From the NCBI GenBank assembly GCA_007827375.1, contig VISH01000002.1, forward strand, positions 3,063,001-3,127,000: 64,000 bases of DNA, in the 5' to 3' direction. How positions within the stretch are numbered: position 1 is the stretch's first letter; every line of letters begins with the position of its first letter. Below the pieces are notes generated by a model. That model saw only the letters and a program-made list of their open reading frames with translations, was not told where the DNA came from and made no database searches. This stretch comes from Alteromonadaceae bacterium 2753L.S.0a.02. GTDB taxonomy: Bacteria; Pseudomonadota; Gammaproteobacteria; Pseudomonadales; Cellvibrionaceae. Positions 25,561 through 33,503 of the stretch are shown one piece after another. A program made the position numbers and the translations under genes.

Positions 25561-26080
25561 AACCGGCAGTTACTCTGCTGTTGGTATGTGGCGCGCCAAC
25601 CCTGCGCTCTATGGCAGTCGAGCTATTCGTTATCTGGTTAAACGCTTTTTTATCAGAGCCTGCTGACACTCATTTATTCGCACCTGTTTTCCGCCGAAAG
25701 CGTCCAATTGAGGCACGAGGAGTGTGGTTTAACCGCTTAAATGAGCGACGAGAAACGAAACTTGGGCGCTTTTGGCGGTAAACCCTTCGGGCCAAGGCCA
25801 TTGTGCCGCCCTCTGCATTGCCTACATGGATATAGGTATTTGGCGAGCGCAGGAGCAATAGCTGTTCCGATCGTTTATTTAGAACGACTAAACTTCACTC
25901 ACGGCGCCTTGATCGCAATAAAGGGCCGGGGCACGCAGCCTTATGGCAGGAGTGAATAAATTGGTATCAACAGGCCCTTAATAGTTATAGCAGGAAAGTG
26001 GCAGCATTGCCGGTGATGGTCAGTTGGATAGGCTGGCTTGTAACACGACCGAAGAATTTCAGAGAGAGACTTTTCGATAA
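25561..26080. other. 520-bp stretch without a supportable gene
   Basis: The region lies upstream of the VWA gene and should contain its promoter. Short frames exist on both strands, but none has a convincing start, composition or recognisable product, and I see no RNA gene or clear hairpin terminator here. Confidence 0.4.
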
Positions 26081-26431
26081 TCAATGCGCAGCGCGTCGGC
26101 GCATAATCATCCAACGCGCTGTATACGCTAACGCCGATAGCGAGACGGCTAATGCTGTCGCCACCAGTAAGGGTGTTCCCGCGCGCCAGAAAGCATCAGC
26201 ACCATCAAACAACGCCTCAACAGCGGCAATGAGCAAGGCTGGCGAAAGATAATCCTGCTGGGTATTGCTGTACCACGGAACCAGAAGTACCACAGCCACA
26301 ATCAAGCGTAACACATGACGCACTTCAGCCCAGGGAATGGGTCGGGTAAGATACCACCAGCAACCGATGAGGATGAAACAGCCCACAATGTAGTAAATCC
26401 AGGCGTAGGTGTATTCGGCGGATGTCATCAT
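26081..26431 (-). CDS. Small membrane protein of unknown function
   Basis: The protein has 116 residues with three or four hydrophobic segments (YIVGCFILIGCWWYL, LRLIVAVVLLVPW, PLLVATALAVSLSALAY) and a basic C-terminus (RWMIMRRRAAH). An ATG at 26431 is followed by MMTSAEYTYAW. I do not recognise a named family. It lies behind slyX on the same strand with a 146-bp gap, so it may or may not belong to the dnaX-slyX unit. Confidence 0.65.
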   Translation of the reverse strand: MMTSAEYTYAWIYYIVGCFILIGCWWYLTRPIPWAEVRHVLRLIVAVVLLVPWYSNTQQDYLSPALLIAAVEALFDGADAFWRAGTPLLVATALAVSLSALAYTARWMIMRRRAAH

Positions 26432-26577
26432 TGTTGTGCTAACTCCAAAAGCATGTGACTGGTTGCGGTAGTGGTGTAAAGAATCATGTTAATTCGTAAC
26501 GGGGTTCACGACTAAACTGGCCTCACAAGTAAAGCAGCAAGATTAGCAGAATCCATTTATTCAAAACCTTCACGAAA

Positions 26578-26796
26578 TTAATAGTGCGGCGGTTTTTCGT
26601 CAACCGGGTTTGGAGCGGAATTTGAACGCTGTTCCAATTGATACGCCATATCATCCATTTTTTTATAGAGCAGTCGCATTTGTTTTTGCAGCGACATGAC
26701 CTCATCGCTTAATTCAGTAAGTTGTTGATTCAAAGTGTCGATGGTTTCATCCTGAAAGGCCAAACGCATCTGTAAGTCGCTAATTGCGTCGCTCAT
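26578..26796 (-). CDS. slyX: SlyX family protein
   Basis: The protein has 72 residues from the ATG at 26796, preceded by GAGGAG. It is a short coiled coil (LQMRLAFQDETIDTLNQQL, then LQKQMRLLYKKM) ending in the conserved PPHY. The molecular function is unknown. It follows ycgN with 2 bp between stop and start, as last member of the dnaX-recR-rnd-ycgL-ycgN series. Confidence 0.92.
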   Translation of the reverse strand: MSDAISDLQMRLAFQDETIDTLNQQLTELSDEVMSLQKQMRLLYKKMDDMAYQLEQRSNSAPNPVDEKPPHY

Positions 26797-26798
26797 GG

Positions 26799-27245
26799 TC
26801 ACTCCTCACTCTCAACCCAATTAACGATATGATCTTCAAGATCTTCCGGGTGAACATGTTCTTCGGAAAATACTCGCCCCTGCACACTGTGACCTTCTTG
26901 ATGCAGCAATTCTGTGGAACCGCACACCAAGGGATGCCAATCGGGTAGCGGCTTATTCTGCCACAGCAAACGGTAAGCGCAGGTGCTCGGCAGCCATTCG
27001 AAAACCTCAGCACTTTCCCGGCGTAATACTATACATTCCGGCACATTGTGTTGGCGATTTGAATAATCACGGCAGCGGCAGGTATCGGTATTTAAATAGC
27101 GACAGGCGACATTGGTAAAATACAATTCATTGCTGTCTTCATCCTGCAATTTCTGCAGGCAACATTTACCGCAGCCGTCACACAGTGATTCCCATTCAGT
27201 AGCGCTGAGTTCAGCGAGCACTTTAGATTCCCAGAAAGGTTTCAC
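26799..27245 (-). CDS. ycgN: YcgN family cysteine cluster protein
   Basis: The protein has 148 residues of the UPF0260/YcgN family. The characteristic cysteines are in CDGCGKCCL, ACRYL, CRCRDY and PEC, with further ones in TCAYR and PLVCG, suggesting a metal or Fe-S cluster. The GTG start overlaps the ycgL stop (GTGA). Biochemical role unknown. Confidence 0.93.
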   Translation of the reverse strand: MKPFWESKVLAELSATEWESLCDGCGKCCLQKLQDEDSNELYFTNVACRYLNTDTCRCRDYSNRQHNVPECIVLRRESAEVFEWLPSTCAYRLLWQNKPLPDWHPLVCGSTELLHQEGHSVQGRVFSEEHVHPEDLEDHIVNWVESEE

Positions 27246-27523
27246 AGCTTGGCGTTCGGAATTTGCTGCATGTAACTCTCGCCGACAACCACAGGCGGCA
27301 TCTGTAAATAAAAGCCCTGCTCCTGTATGGCATTTATCACTGCAGTACTTTCAGCGCGAGCGAGTTTCTTTTCGGGTGTTAACACAAGGCTCATCGCCAA
27401 CTCGGCACGGCCAAATTGTTTGCGCAGCGCTGGCGGCAACTCTTCCAGGTCAAAACCTTTGGCAACATAGAGGTACATGCCTTCTTTGTTCACTGAGCGG
27501 TAAATATCAGTAATCAGTTTCAT
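27242..27523 (-). CDS. ycgL: YcgL domain protein
   Basis: The protein has 93 residues. It contains the YcgL-domain patterns DIYRSVNKEGMYLYVAK, LPPALRKQFGRAELAMSLVL and a C-terminal VINAIQEQGFYLQMPP. It overlaps rnd by 4 nt (ATGA) and ycgN by 4 nt. The family is a conserved neighbour of rnd in gammaproteobacteria; function unknown. Confidence 0.93.
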   Translation of the reverse strand: MKLITDIYRSVNKEGMYLYVAKGFDLEELPPALRKQFGRAELAMSLVLTPEKKLARAESTAVINAIQEQGFYLQMPPVVVGESYMQQIPNAKL

Positions 27524-28704
27524 GGCGATTCATCTCTGGCGGCGTTGAGTACTGCAATGGTTTTTGCCAGCAGGTCACCGAGCAAGGCGTACCGCCAGCC
27601 GTCAATACAACTGTGCAAGGCTTCTAAAAGCTGGCCTTCATCGCGAGTCTCGGCTCCAGCAAACACACGAGTAAGCGTTTCGTAGTCGCGTTTCTTTAAC
27701 AGCATTTCCGGCGCAAGCTGCAGTGACTCAGCAAGATCAACCACCGATTCGCGTATTTTTTTTGCCCAGCGGTTTTCGGCACCGCTCAGTGGGCGAACTA
27801 TGGTCGCAGGTAACTCGCTTTCATCAATGGCGACTGCCCGACTGACACAATCAATAATCGCCGCGCCATCTGTGCGAATCATGCGCTCGTTGATACCTTC
27901 CAAGTTGCGTAATTTGGCGATGTGCTGTGGCCTGCGCTGCGCAATATCCATTAGCGAATGTTCTTTGAGTACACGATTTCGCGGCACATCTCGCTGCTGC
28001 GCCATCTGCTCACGCCAGGTGGCGATGTTCTGTAAAATAGCAAGCTGCCGCGATGACAAGCGCCACGCCTGTTTGATGCGCAAATAGCTTTTGGCGATAT
28101 CCTGGTTATCGACAAACGCCTGTAAAACAGTGTCGCAATCTTCTGTTACCCAGCTTAAGCGTTCGCTATTTTTAAGCTTTAAAATAAGTACCGTTGCCAG
28201 CTGAAATAAATACTCAACATCGATAGCCGCATAATCGACCTGGGCAGCACTTAGCGGCCGTTGCAGCCAGTCTGAACGGGTTTCTTCCTTGGGAAGTTCC
28301 GTGCCCAACACCGCAGCCACCAATTTTCCAAAGCCTACCGAAAACCCGTAACCGCAGAATGCAGCTGCAATTTGGGTATCCAAGAGGTTTACCGGCACAA
28401 CGCCCAAAAAGCGCTGAAACACTTCGAGATCTTCCGAGCAGGAATGCAGTATTTTTACCACATTTGGATTACACAGCAGGTCCGCAAACGGTTCGAAGTT
28501 TTTGAACGCCAAAGGGTCTATAAGATAATTGCGCTCGCCGTCGTTGAGTTGAATCAATCCGGTTATGGGATAGTAAGTTTGGCTGCGCATAAACTCGGTA
28601 TCCACTGCCACCATTTTTTTTGCGCTCCAGCGCTGGCAGGCAGCAAGCAGCGCAGACTCTGTGGAAATCCACTCTATCGGTTGTTTTACAAGGGAATTTG
28701 ACAT
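27520..28704 (-). CDS. rnd: Ribonuclease D
   Basis: The protein has 394 residues. The ATG at 28704 overlaps the recR stop by one base (TGATG). DEDD exonuclease motifs are visible: AVDTEFMRS (Asp and Glu), HSCSEDLEVF (Asp) and VDYAAIDVEYLF (Tyr and Asp). HRDC-type helical domains follow (WREQMAQQRDVPRNRVLKE, and GAENRWAKKI onward). It trims 3' ends of tRNA and other small RNAs. Confidence 0.95.
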   Translation of the reverse strand: MSNSLVKQPIEWISTESALLAACQRWSAKKMVAVDTEFMRSQTYYPITGLIQLNDGERNYLIDPLAFKNFEPFADLLCNPNVVKILHSCSEDLEVFQRFLGVVPVNLLDTQIAAAFCGYGFSVGFGKLVAAVLGTELPKEETRSDWLQRPLSAAQVDYAAIDVEYLFQLATVLILKLKNSERLSWVTEDCDTVLQAFVDNQDIAKSYLRIKQAWRLSSRQLAILQNIATWREQMAQQRDVPRNRVLKEHSLMDIAQRRPQHIAKLRNLEGINERMIRTDGAAIIDCVSRAVAIDESELPATIVRPLSGAENRWAKKIRESVVDLAESLQLAPEMLLKKRDYETLTRVFAGAETRDEGQLLEALHSCIDGWRYALLGDLLAKTIAVLNAARDESP

Positions 28705-29297
28705 CAAATCTCGCGACGACTACTTATTGCGTGGGCCAGGGTTCCACCGTCGATATACTCAAGCTCGCCACCAATGGGCACACCGTGAGCAATTCGCGAA
28801 ACCTTAATTTTAAATTTTTTAGCGCGTTCGGCAATGTAATGCGACGTCGCTTCCCCTTCTACCGTAGGGTTGGTTGCGATGATCACTTCAGAAATTTCTT
28901 CATGCTGAAAGCGTTGCTCCAGAACATCGATTCCAATTTCTTTCGGGCCTATACCATCAATGGGCGAAAGTTTGCCGAGCAAGACAAAATACACACCCGA
29001 AAACGTGGCCGACTGTTCAATGGCAATCACATCGGACGGCGATTCCACAATACACAATTGCGTGTGATCGCGTTTGCTGTTGGCACAGATGTTACAGCGC
29101 GTTTGTTCTGTGAGTGTACGACACTGCTCGCAGCGCTGCACCGCCTCCACGGCCTGCGCCAGCGCGTTTGAAAGATTCAGAGCGCCTTCGCGATTATGTT
29201 CCAGCAATTGCAACGCCATACGTTGCGCCGATTTCGGCCCAACGCCGGGCAGTACACGTAATGCGGTAATTAACTGATCAATTAACGGTGAGAACAT
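28704..29297 (-). CDS. recR: Recombination mediator RecR
   Basis: The protein has 197 residues. The N-terminal helix-hairpin-helix (LRVLPGVGPKSAQRMALQLL), the four-cysteine zinc motif (CEQCRTL...CNIC), the Toprim domain (LCIVESPSD, GVYFVLLGKLSPIDGIGPKEIG) and the Walker-B-like C-terminus (AHGVPIGGELEYIDGGTLAHA) are all present. It acts with RecFO to load RecA at gaps. The start lies 11 bp behind ybaB. Confidence 0.97.
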   Translation of the reverse strand: MFSPLIDQLITALRVLPGVGPKSAQRMALQLLEHNREGALNLSNALAQAVEAVQRCEQCRTLTEQTRCNICANSKRDHTQLCIVESPSDVIAIEQSATFSGVYFVLLGKLSPIDGIGPKEIGIDVLEQRFQHEEISEVIIATNPTVEGEATSHYIAERAKKFKIKVSRIAHGVPIGGELEYIDGGTLAHAISSRREI

Positions 29298-29308
29298 GCA
29301 GGGGGTTC

Positions 29309-29629
29309 TTAAAATGGCATTTTGAATCCGGGGGGCATTTGAATACCGCCGGTTAAATCGGCAAGGCGATTTTTATTGGCTTCTTCGACACGGCGCACCG
29401 CGTCGTTAACAGCGGCCGCTAATAAATCTTCGAGCATTTCTTTGTCTTCTTCCAGCAAACTCGAATCGATGTTTACTTTTTTAACGTCGTGACGACCTGT
29501 CATCACGACTTTTACCAGTCCAGCGCCCGACTGACCTTCTACCTCATGATTGGCAAGCTCCTCCTGCATTTCCTGCATTTTGGCTTGCATTTCCTGCGCT
29601 TGCTTCATTAAATCGCCCAAGCCTTTCAT
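29309..29629 (-). CDS. ybaB: YbaB/EbfC nucleoid-associated protein
   Basis: The protein has 106 residues with the family pattern: an N-terminal Met/Gln-rich helix (MKQAQEMQAKMQEMQEEL), GQSGAGLVKVVMTGRHDVKKVNID, and a C-terminal Pro/Met-rich tail (GGIQMPPGFKMPF). It forms a DNA-binding dimer. It sits between dnaX and recR, the canonical position, 8 bp behind dnaX. Confidence 0.96.
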   Translation of the reverse strand: MKGLGDLMKQAQEMQAKMQEMQEELANHEVEGQSGAGLVKVVMTGRHDVKKVNIDSSLLEEDKEMLEDLLAAAVNDAVRRVEEANKNRLADLTGGIQMPPGFKMPF

Positions 29630-29637
29630 AAGCTACC

Positions 29638-31575
29638 TCATTCATTTTCCAAGATGGTGACCGACGATTCATCCAATGTGGCACCAAAAGATTGTTGCAA
29701 AGTTTGTACAACCGGGTCTTCCGCCAAACGCTGCAGAGCATCGTTGTGTTGTTCCTGCTTTTCGCGTTCAGTGATTTGCGCGGGGGTTTCCACCCCGGCT
29801 GGCAGGGTTTGCACGTTAATATCAACTTTTACGCGTTCGCCAAAATAATCGCTGAGTAAATCCGCTAAACGCTGCGCGTGTGAGCTGTCAAATAAACTCC
29901 CTCGCGACTCGTCCAACGCAAAAAACAGCTGGTTCGTCTCCCGAGTTAAAAGCGCGCAGTTGGCGGCTGTGCTCTGCATAATGCCGCGAATATTTGCCGT
30001 GCGAAAGACGTGTACCCAATTATCGGCACTTAAATTTTCCAGCGGTATCGTTTGCCCGGCAATTGCTGGCGATATTTCCCGTCGCGCTTCACTCACGCCC
30101 GGCGCATCGACGTCGGGTTCGAGTCGCTGAGACTCGGCTGTTCGCGAGCTCATATCGCGGGTTTTACTAAACCCCTCGCTTCCGGTGATTTCCTTAAGCT
30201 GTTCGCGCAGCTGCGCCGCAACAGCCTGCGGTTTTGGCACTTCTGCAACGACCGCTTTTGGCACTTCTGCAACGACCGCTTTTGGCAATGCGGGTTCATT
30301 CGCTGCAGTTTCCGCCATTAAGTCACGCGCTGCCGGGGGCCTTACTGAAGCTGTAGACTCTGGATGACTTACAGCTTCGGTTTCACACTTTTTTTCGGGC
30401 GGTGGCCCCTCCCCAAGCGGGGCGGATTCCTTGCCAGAACTGGCCGACGCCCCCGCAACCGGCAAGGTATTTTGGGGCACATCCAGTAAGCCTTGGGGAC
30501 GAAACGCCAGCATCCGCAGCAGAGTCATTTCGAAGCCGCTGCGCGCATCAGACGCCAGCGCCAAATCGCGGCGACCGATTAATGCGGTTTGATAAAAAAG
30601 TTGCACATCTTCGGGAGTTAGGCGTTGCGCGAAATCGAGTATCTCACTGCGATCACCAAAACTGTTATCGAGCGCTTCGGGGAGTGCCTGCGCAATGGCA
30701 ATACGGTGTAGCACCGTGAGCAGATCGGCCAGTGCGGCGTCGAAATCCGGGGCGTGTTCGGCAAACTGCGCAACCGCTTCGAGGATACTTGCCGCGTCGC
30801 TGTTTGCCAGTGATGCCACCAGTTTTTGTATCAGGTGGTGATCGATGGTGCCCAACATTGCCGAAACATCGCTTTCGGCCACCTTGCCATTACCGAAAGA
30901 GATCGCCTGATCGGTAAGGCTTAAACCATCGCGCATACTGCCGTCAGCGGCGCGTGCCAAGGCCCACAATGCGGGCTCTTCAAAAGGTACCGCCTCTTTT
31001 TCAAGAACATTCTGGAGATGCCCGACAATGCGCTCGGGGCTCATATTCTTGAGGTTGAACTGCAAACAGCGCGACAAAATGGTGATGGGCAGTTTTTGCG
31101 GATCGGTTGTCGCCAGCAGAAATTTGACGTGCTCCGGCGGCTCTTCCAAAGTTTTCAACAGCGCGTTAAAGCTGTGGTTAGAGAGCATGTGTACTTCGTC
31201 GATCAGGTAAATCTTGTAACGACCGCGGGTGGGCGCGTATTGCACGTTATCGAGCAATTCACGGGTGTCTTCCACTTTGGTACGTGATGCCGCGTCCACC
31301 TCAATAAGGTCGACAAAGCGGCCCTCAGCAATCTCAACACACGATGAACACTCACCACACGGGGTGGACGTCACCCCTGCTTCGCAGTTCAAACATTTCG
31401 CGAGTATCCGCGCAATGGTGGTTTTGCCGACACCCCGGGTACCCGTAAATAAGTAGGCGTGGTGCAGACGGTTGTGGTCTAAGGCATTGATCAGCGCGCG
31501 CAGCACATGCTCCTGACCGACCATTTCGCGGAAGTTGCCTGGGCGCCACTTGCGGGCAAGAACCTGATAGCTCAT
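29638..31575 (-). CDS. dnaX: DNA polymerase III subunits tau and gamma
   Basis: The full-length (tau) protein has 645 residues. The AAA+ clamp-loader region has Walker A GTRGVGKTT, the zinc module CLNCEAG...CGECSSC, the DEVHMLS Walker B and the SRC motif (LSRCLQF). A Pro/Ala-rich linker and a C-terminal DnaE/DnaB-binding region follow. A programmed -1 frameshift at codons 394-396 should give a 397-residue gamma form ending KKV. The linker also holds an in-frame tandem duplication KAVVAEVP (24 bp repeated). Confidence 0.97.
   Translation of the reverse strand: MSYQVLARKWRPGNFREMVGQEHVLRALINALDHNRLHHAYLFTGTRGVGKTTIARILAKCLNCEAGVTSTPCGECSSCVEIAEGRFVDLIEVDAASRTKVEDTRELLDNVQYAPTRGRYKIYLIDEVHMLSNHSFNALLKTLEEPPEHVKFLLATTDPQKLPITILSRCLQFNLKNMSPERIVGHLQNVLEKEAVPFEEPALWALARAADGSMRDGLSLTDQAISFGNGKVAESDVSAMLGTIDHHLIQKLVASLANSDAASILEAVAQFAEHAPDFDAALADLLTVLHRIAIAQALPEALDNSFGDRSEILDFAQRLTPEDVQLFYQTALIGRRDLALASDARSGFEMTLLRMLAFRPQGLLDVPQNTLPVAGASASSGKESAPLGEGPPPEKKCETEAVSHPESTASVRPPAARDLMAETAANEPALPKAVVAEVPKAVVAEVPKPQAVAAQLREQLKEITGSEGFSKTRDMSSRTAESQRLEPDVDAPGVSEARREISPAIAGQTIPLENLSADNWVHVFRTANIRGIMQSTAANCALLTRETNQLFFALDESRGSLFDSSHAQRLADLLSDYFGERVKVDINVQTLPAGVETPAQITEREKQEQHNDALQRLAEDPVVQTLQQSFGATLDESSVTILENE
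30232..30287 (-). repeat. 24-bp tandem duplication inside dnaX linker
   Basis: Two identical 24-bp units (30232-30255 and 30256-30279) plus the start of a third (to 30287) encode KAVVAEVP twice. The repeat is in frame and lies in the flexible linker, so it is probably neutral. It may vary between strains. Confidence 0.85.
30347..30414 (-). promoter_or_regulatory. Programmed -1 ribosomal frameshift signal of dnaX
   Basis: On the minus strand, in order: a Shine-Dalgarno-like GGGGAGGGG (30414-30406), a 10-nt spacer counted to the heptamer with its preceding bases, the slippery heptamer A-AAA-AAG in the zero frame (30394-30388; codons GAA AAA AAG), a -1-frame stop (AAA AAA GTG TGA, stop at 30385-30383), and a stem of nine perfect pairs GAAGCTGTA/TACAGCTTC (30378-30370 with 30355-30347, 14-nt loop) beginning 9 nt after the heptamer. 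These are the same three elements used in E. coli dnaX. Confidence 0.93.
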
Positions 31576-31812
31576 TGCGGATTTGGGTCTCGCGTCGTTA
31601 AAAGGTCTGCATTATACCCGTGCTGGCGCTGGATTTCCGAGGGATCATTTAAACCCTGCTCGGCGTCGCAATTGTGATCAATATTCGATCACTTCAGCGG
31701 GCGAGTAAAAACTTCTGGCACACAGACCTTTTTGTCATTTAATTGTAACAATTGCCGTTTTGCAAGCTCCTAGACTAAATGCATTCACCCTGATCAGAAC
31801 AAAGGAAACGCC

Positions 31813-33444
31813 ATGATACTGGGGTTTAGATCCCTAAAAGTCACCCATAAACTGGTGTTACTCGCGCTAATACCCCTGCTACTTTTGGGCAGTTTGATCG
31901 TGTTTGCAATGCGGGACTCCAACATCAGTCACCAACGTTCTTCGCAGTTGGTAGAGCAGCGCTTGCAACAACTGCAAGCAATCGATGCCATTGACCATGC
32001 CATTACCGCCAGCACTGTCGATATCGCGTATAAAACCCGTTCCGGCATGATGTTGTGGCAGGAAACCCGCGAGAGCTTCAAAAACAGCAGGAAAACCATT
32101 GACAGCAATTGGCCGCTATTACCAGCGGCCTCCCCTGACGAGGTGCAGGGCGCCCAACAATTCGAAGACTCCGGCAGCGTATTGCGCGAACTCAATGCAA
32201 TTCTAAGCAAGCTAAGCGACATCGCCGCAGAAGAATCTGGTTATGATCTGGGCAATTACATCGATCTCGATTTATACACACAACTCGACCCCATATTGCA
32301 TTGGCTGCGGCAACTCAACCAGCAGGTGTATGCCGCCAGCCTTAAAGATCTGGAGGAAAACCGCTCCCATCTCTCGGCTCGCCAATCGGTATTGGCGATC
32401 ATATTCGGCGTCAGTGTACTTGTGATCCTGGCGTTTTCCGGGCTGATGTTAAGTGCCATACGTAACCCGGTTGCGAAACTCCGTGAAGCCTTGCGAAAAG
32501 TGGGTGATGAAGCCGATTTGAATGTGCGCGTGCACATTGGCAACAACGACGAATTCGCTGAAATTGCCAAGGACTTCAATACCATGATGGCAAAAATTGC
32601 TGCGTTAATTAACAAGGCTAAAAATGTAGCCGATGCGCTCAATGCAACAGCGCACGATTTAAATAGCAGCAGTGATGAAGCGCGCGAAAAAGCCAGACGC
32701 ACTCAGAGGGAACTCAGCAATGCGGCAGTTACCGCACGCGAAATGAGTGAATCAGTAAACGCCATTCAGGGTTTTTGCCAAACCTCGGCAGAGGCGGCAC
32801 AAAGCGCCGACAGCCACGCCACCACCAACTTCGCGGTTATCAATGAATCGACTGAAAAAGTACGCTCACTGTCGCAGGCCATTAATGAATCGGTGCAACA
32901 AATTGAAAACCTCCTGGGCCACAGTCAACAGATTGGCGGTATGGTCGAGGTCATTGTTTCGGTTGCGGAGCAAACCAATCTACTGGCACTAAACGCCGCT
33001 ATCGAAGCTGCGCGTGCCGGAGAACAAGGCCGCGGTTTCGCTGTGGTCGCCGATGAAGTGCGAGGCCTGGCACAGCGCACACAGCAGTCCACGGCCAGTA
33101 TTGAAGGCGTCATTTCACAAATCCAAAAAGCCACCGACAACATAGCCAGTCGTATTCATAACAATGCCGAGTTTGCCAATAACTGCGCTGAAATAATTGC
33201 CAAAAGCGACCAGGAACTTTCGCACATTATGCAATCTTTTCGGAATGTTCATACGCAAAACGAGGGTATTTTAAAAAACATTAGCGAACAAGCCGGCAGT
33301 ACTGAGCGAGTTGCCCATTCCATCGGAGTGATCGCTGATATTGCCGAACAGAGTTTGCAGAGTCTGGAAAAAAATGCACAACTAACCCGATCGGTTTTCG
33401 AGTTGGCGGGGGAATTAAAAAAAGAAATTTCTTCATTCCAGTAA
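31813..33444 (+). CDS. Methyl-accepting chemotaxis protein
   Basis: The protein has 543 residues. An N-terminal membrane segment (LVLLALIPLLLLGSLIVFAM) is followed by a periplasmic helical sensor of about 150 residues, a second membrane segment (VLAIIFGVSVLVILAFSGLML), a HAMP linker (RNPVAKLREALRKVGDEADLNVRV onward) and the signalling domain with the hairpin tip EQTNLLALNAAIEAARAGEQGRGFAVVADEVRGLA. It signals to CheA/CheW. No C-terminal CheR-binding pentapeptide is seen, and the ligand is unknown. AAAGGA precedes the ATG. The gene is divergent from dnaX and stands alone. Confidence 0.95.
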   Translation: MILGFRSLKVTHKLVLLALIPLLLLGSLIVFAMRDSNISHQRSSQLVEQRLQQLQAIDAIDHAITASTVDIAYKTRSGMMLWQETRESFKNSRKTIDSNWPLLPAASPDEVQGAQQFEDSGSVLRELNAILSKLSDIAAEESGYDLGNYIDLDLYTQLDPILHWLRQLNQQVYAASLKDLEENRSHLSARQSVLAIIFGVSVLVILAFSGLMLSAIRNPVAKLREALRKVGDEADLNVRVHIGNNDEFAEIAKDFNTMMAKIAALINKAKNVADALNATAHDLNSSSDEAREKARRTQRELSNAAVTAREMSESVNAIQGFCQTSAEAAQSADSHATTNFAVINESTEKVRSLSQAINESVQQIENLLGHSQQIGGMVEVIVSVAEQTNLLALNAAIEAARAGEQGRGFAVVADEVRGLAQRTQQSTASIEGVISQIQKATDNIASRIHNNAEFANNCAEIIAKSDQELSHIMQSFRNVHTQNEGILKNISEQAGSTERVAHSIGVIADIAEQSLQSLEKNAQLTRSVFELAGELKKEISSFQ

Positions 33445-33503
33445 AAATTTCTGGAGAAACAATTCCGACGGAACAATTCCGCCGGAATTCCATTCAGTCG
33501 ATA

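Noticed and set aside
31720..31790. Sigma-54-like TGGCACAC element before the MCP gene
   Set aside because: There is no GC at the required spacing for a -12 element.
31576..31812. Possible 4.5S (SRP) RNA upstream of dnaX, as in Pseudomonas
   Set aside because: The conserved GGTCAGG/CGGAAGGAAGCAGCC-type core could not be found in this gap.
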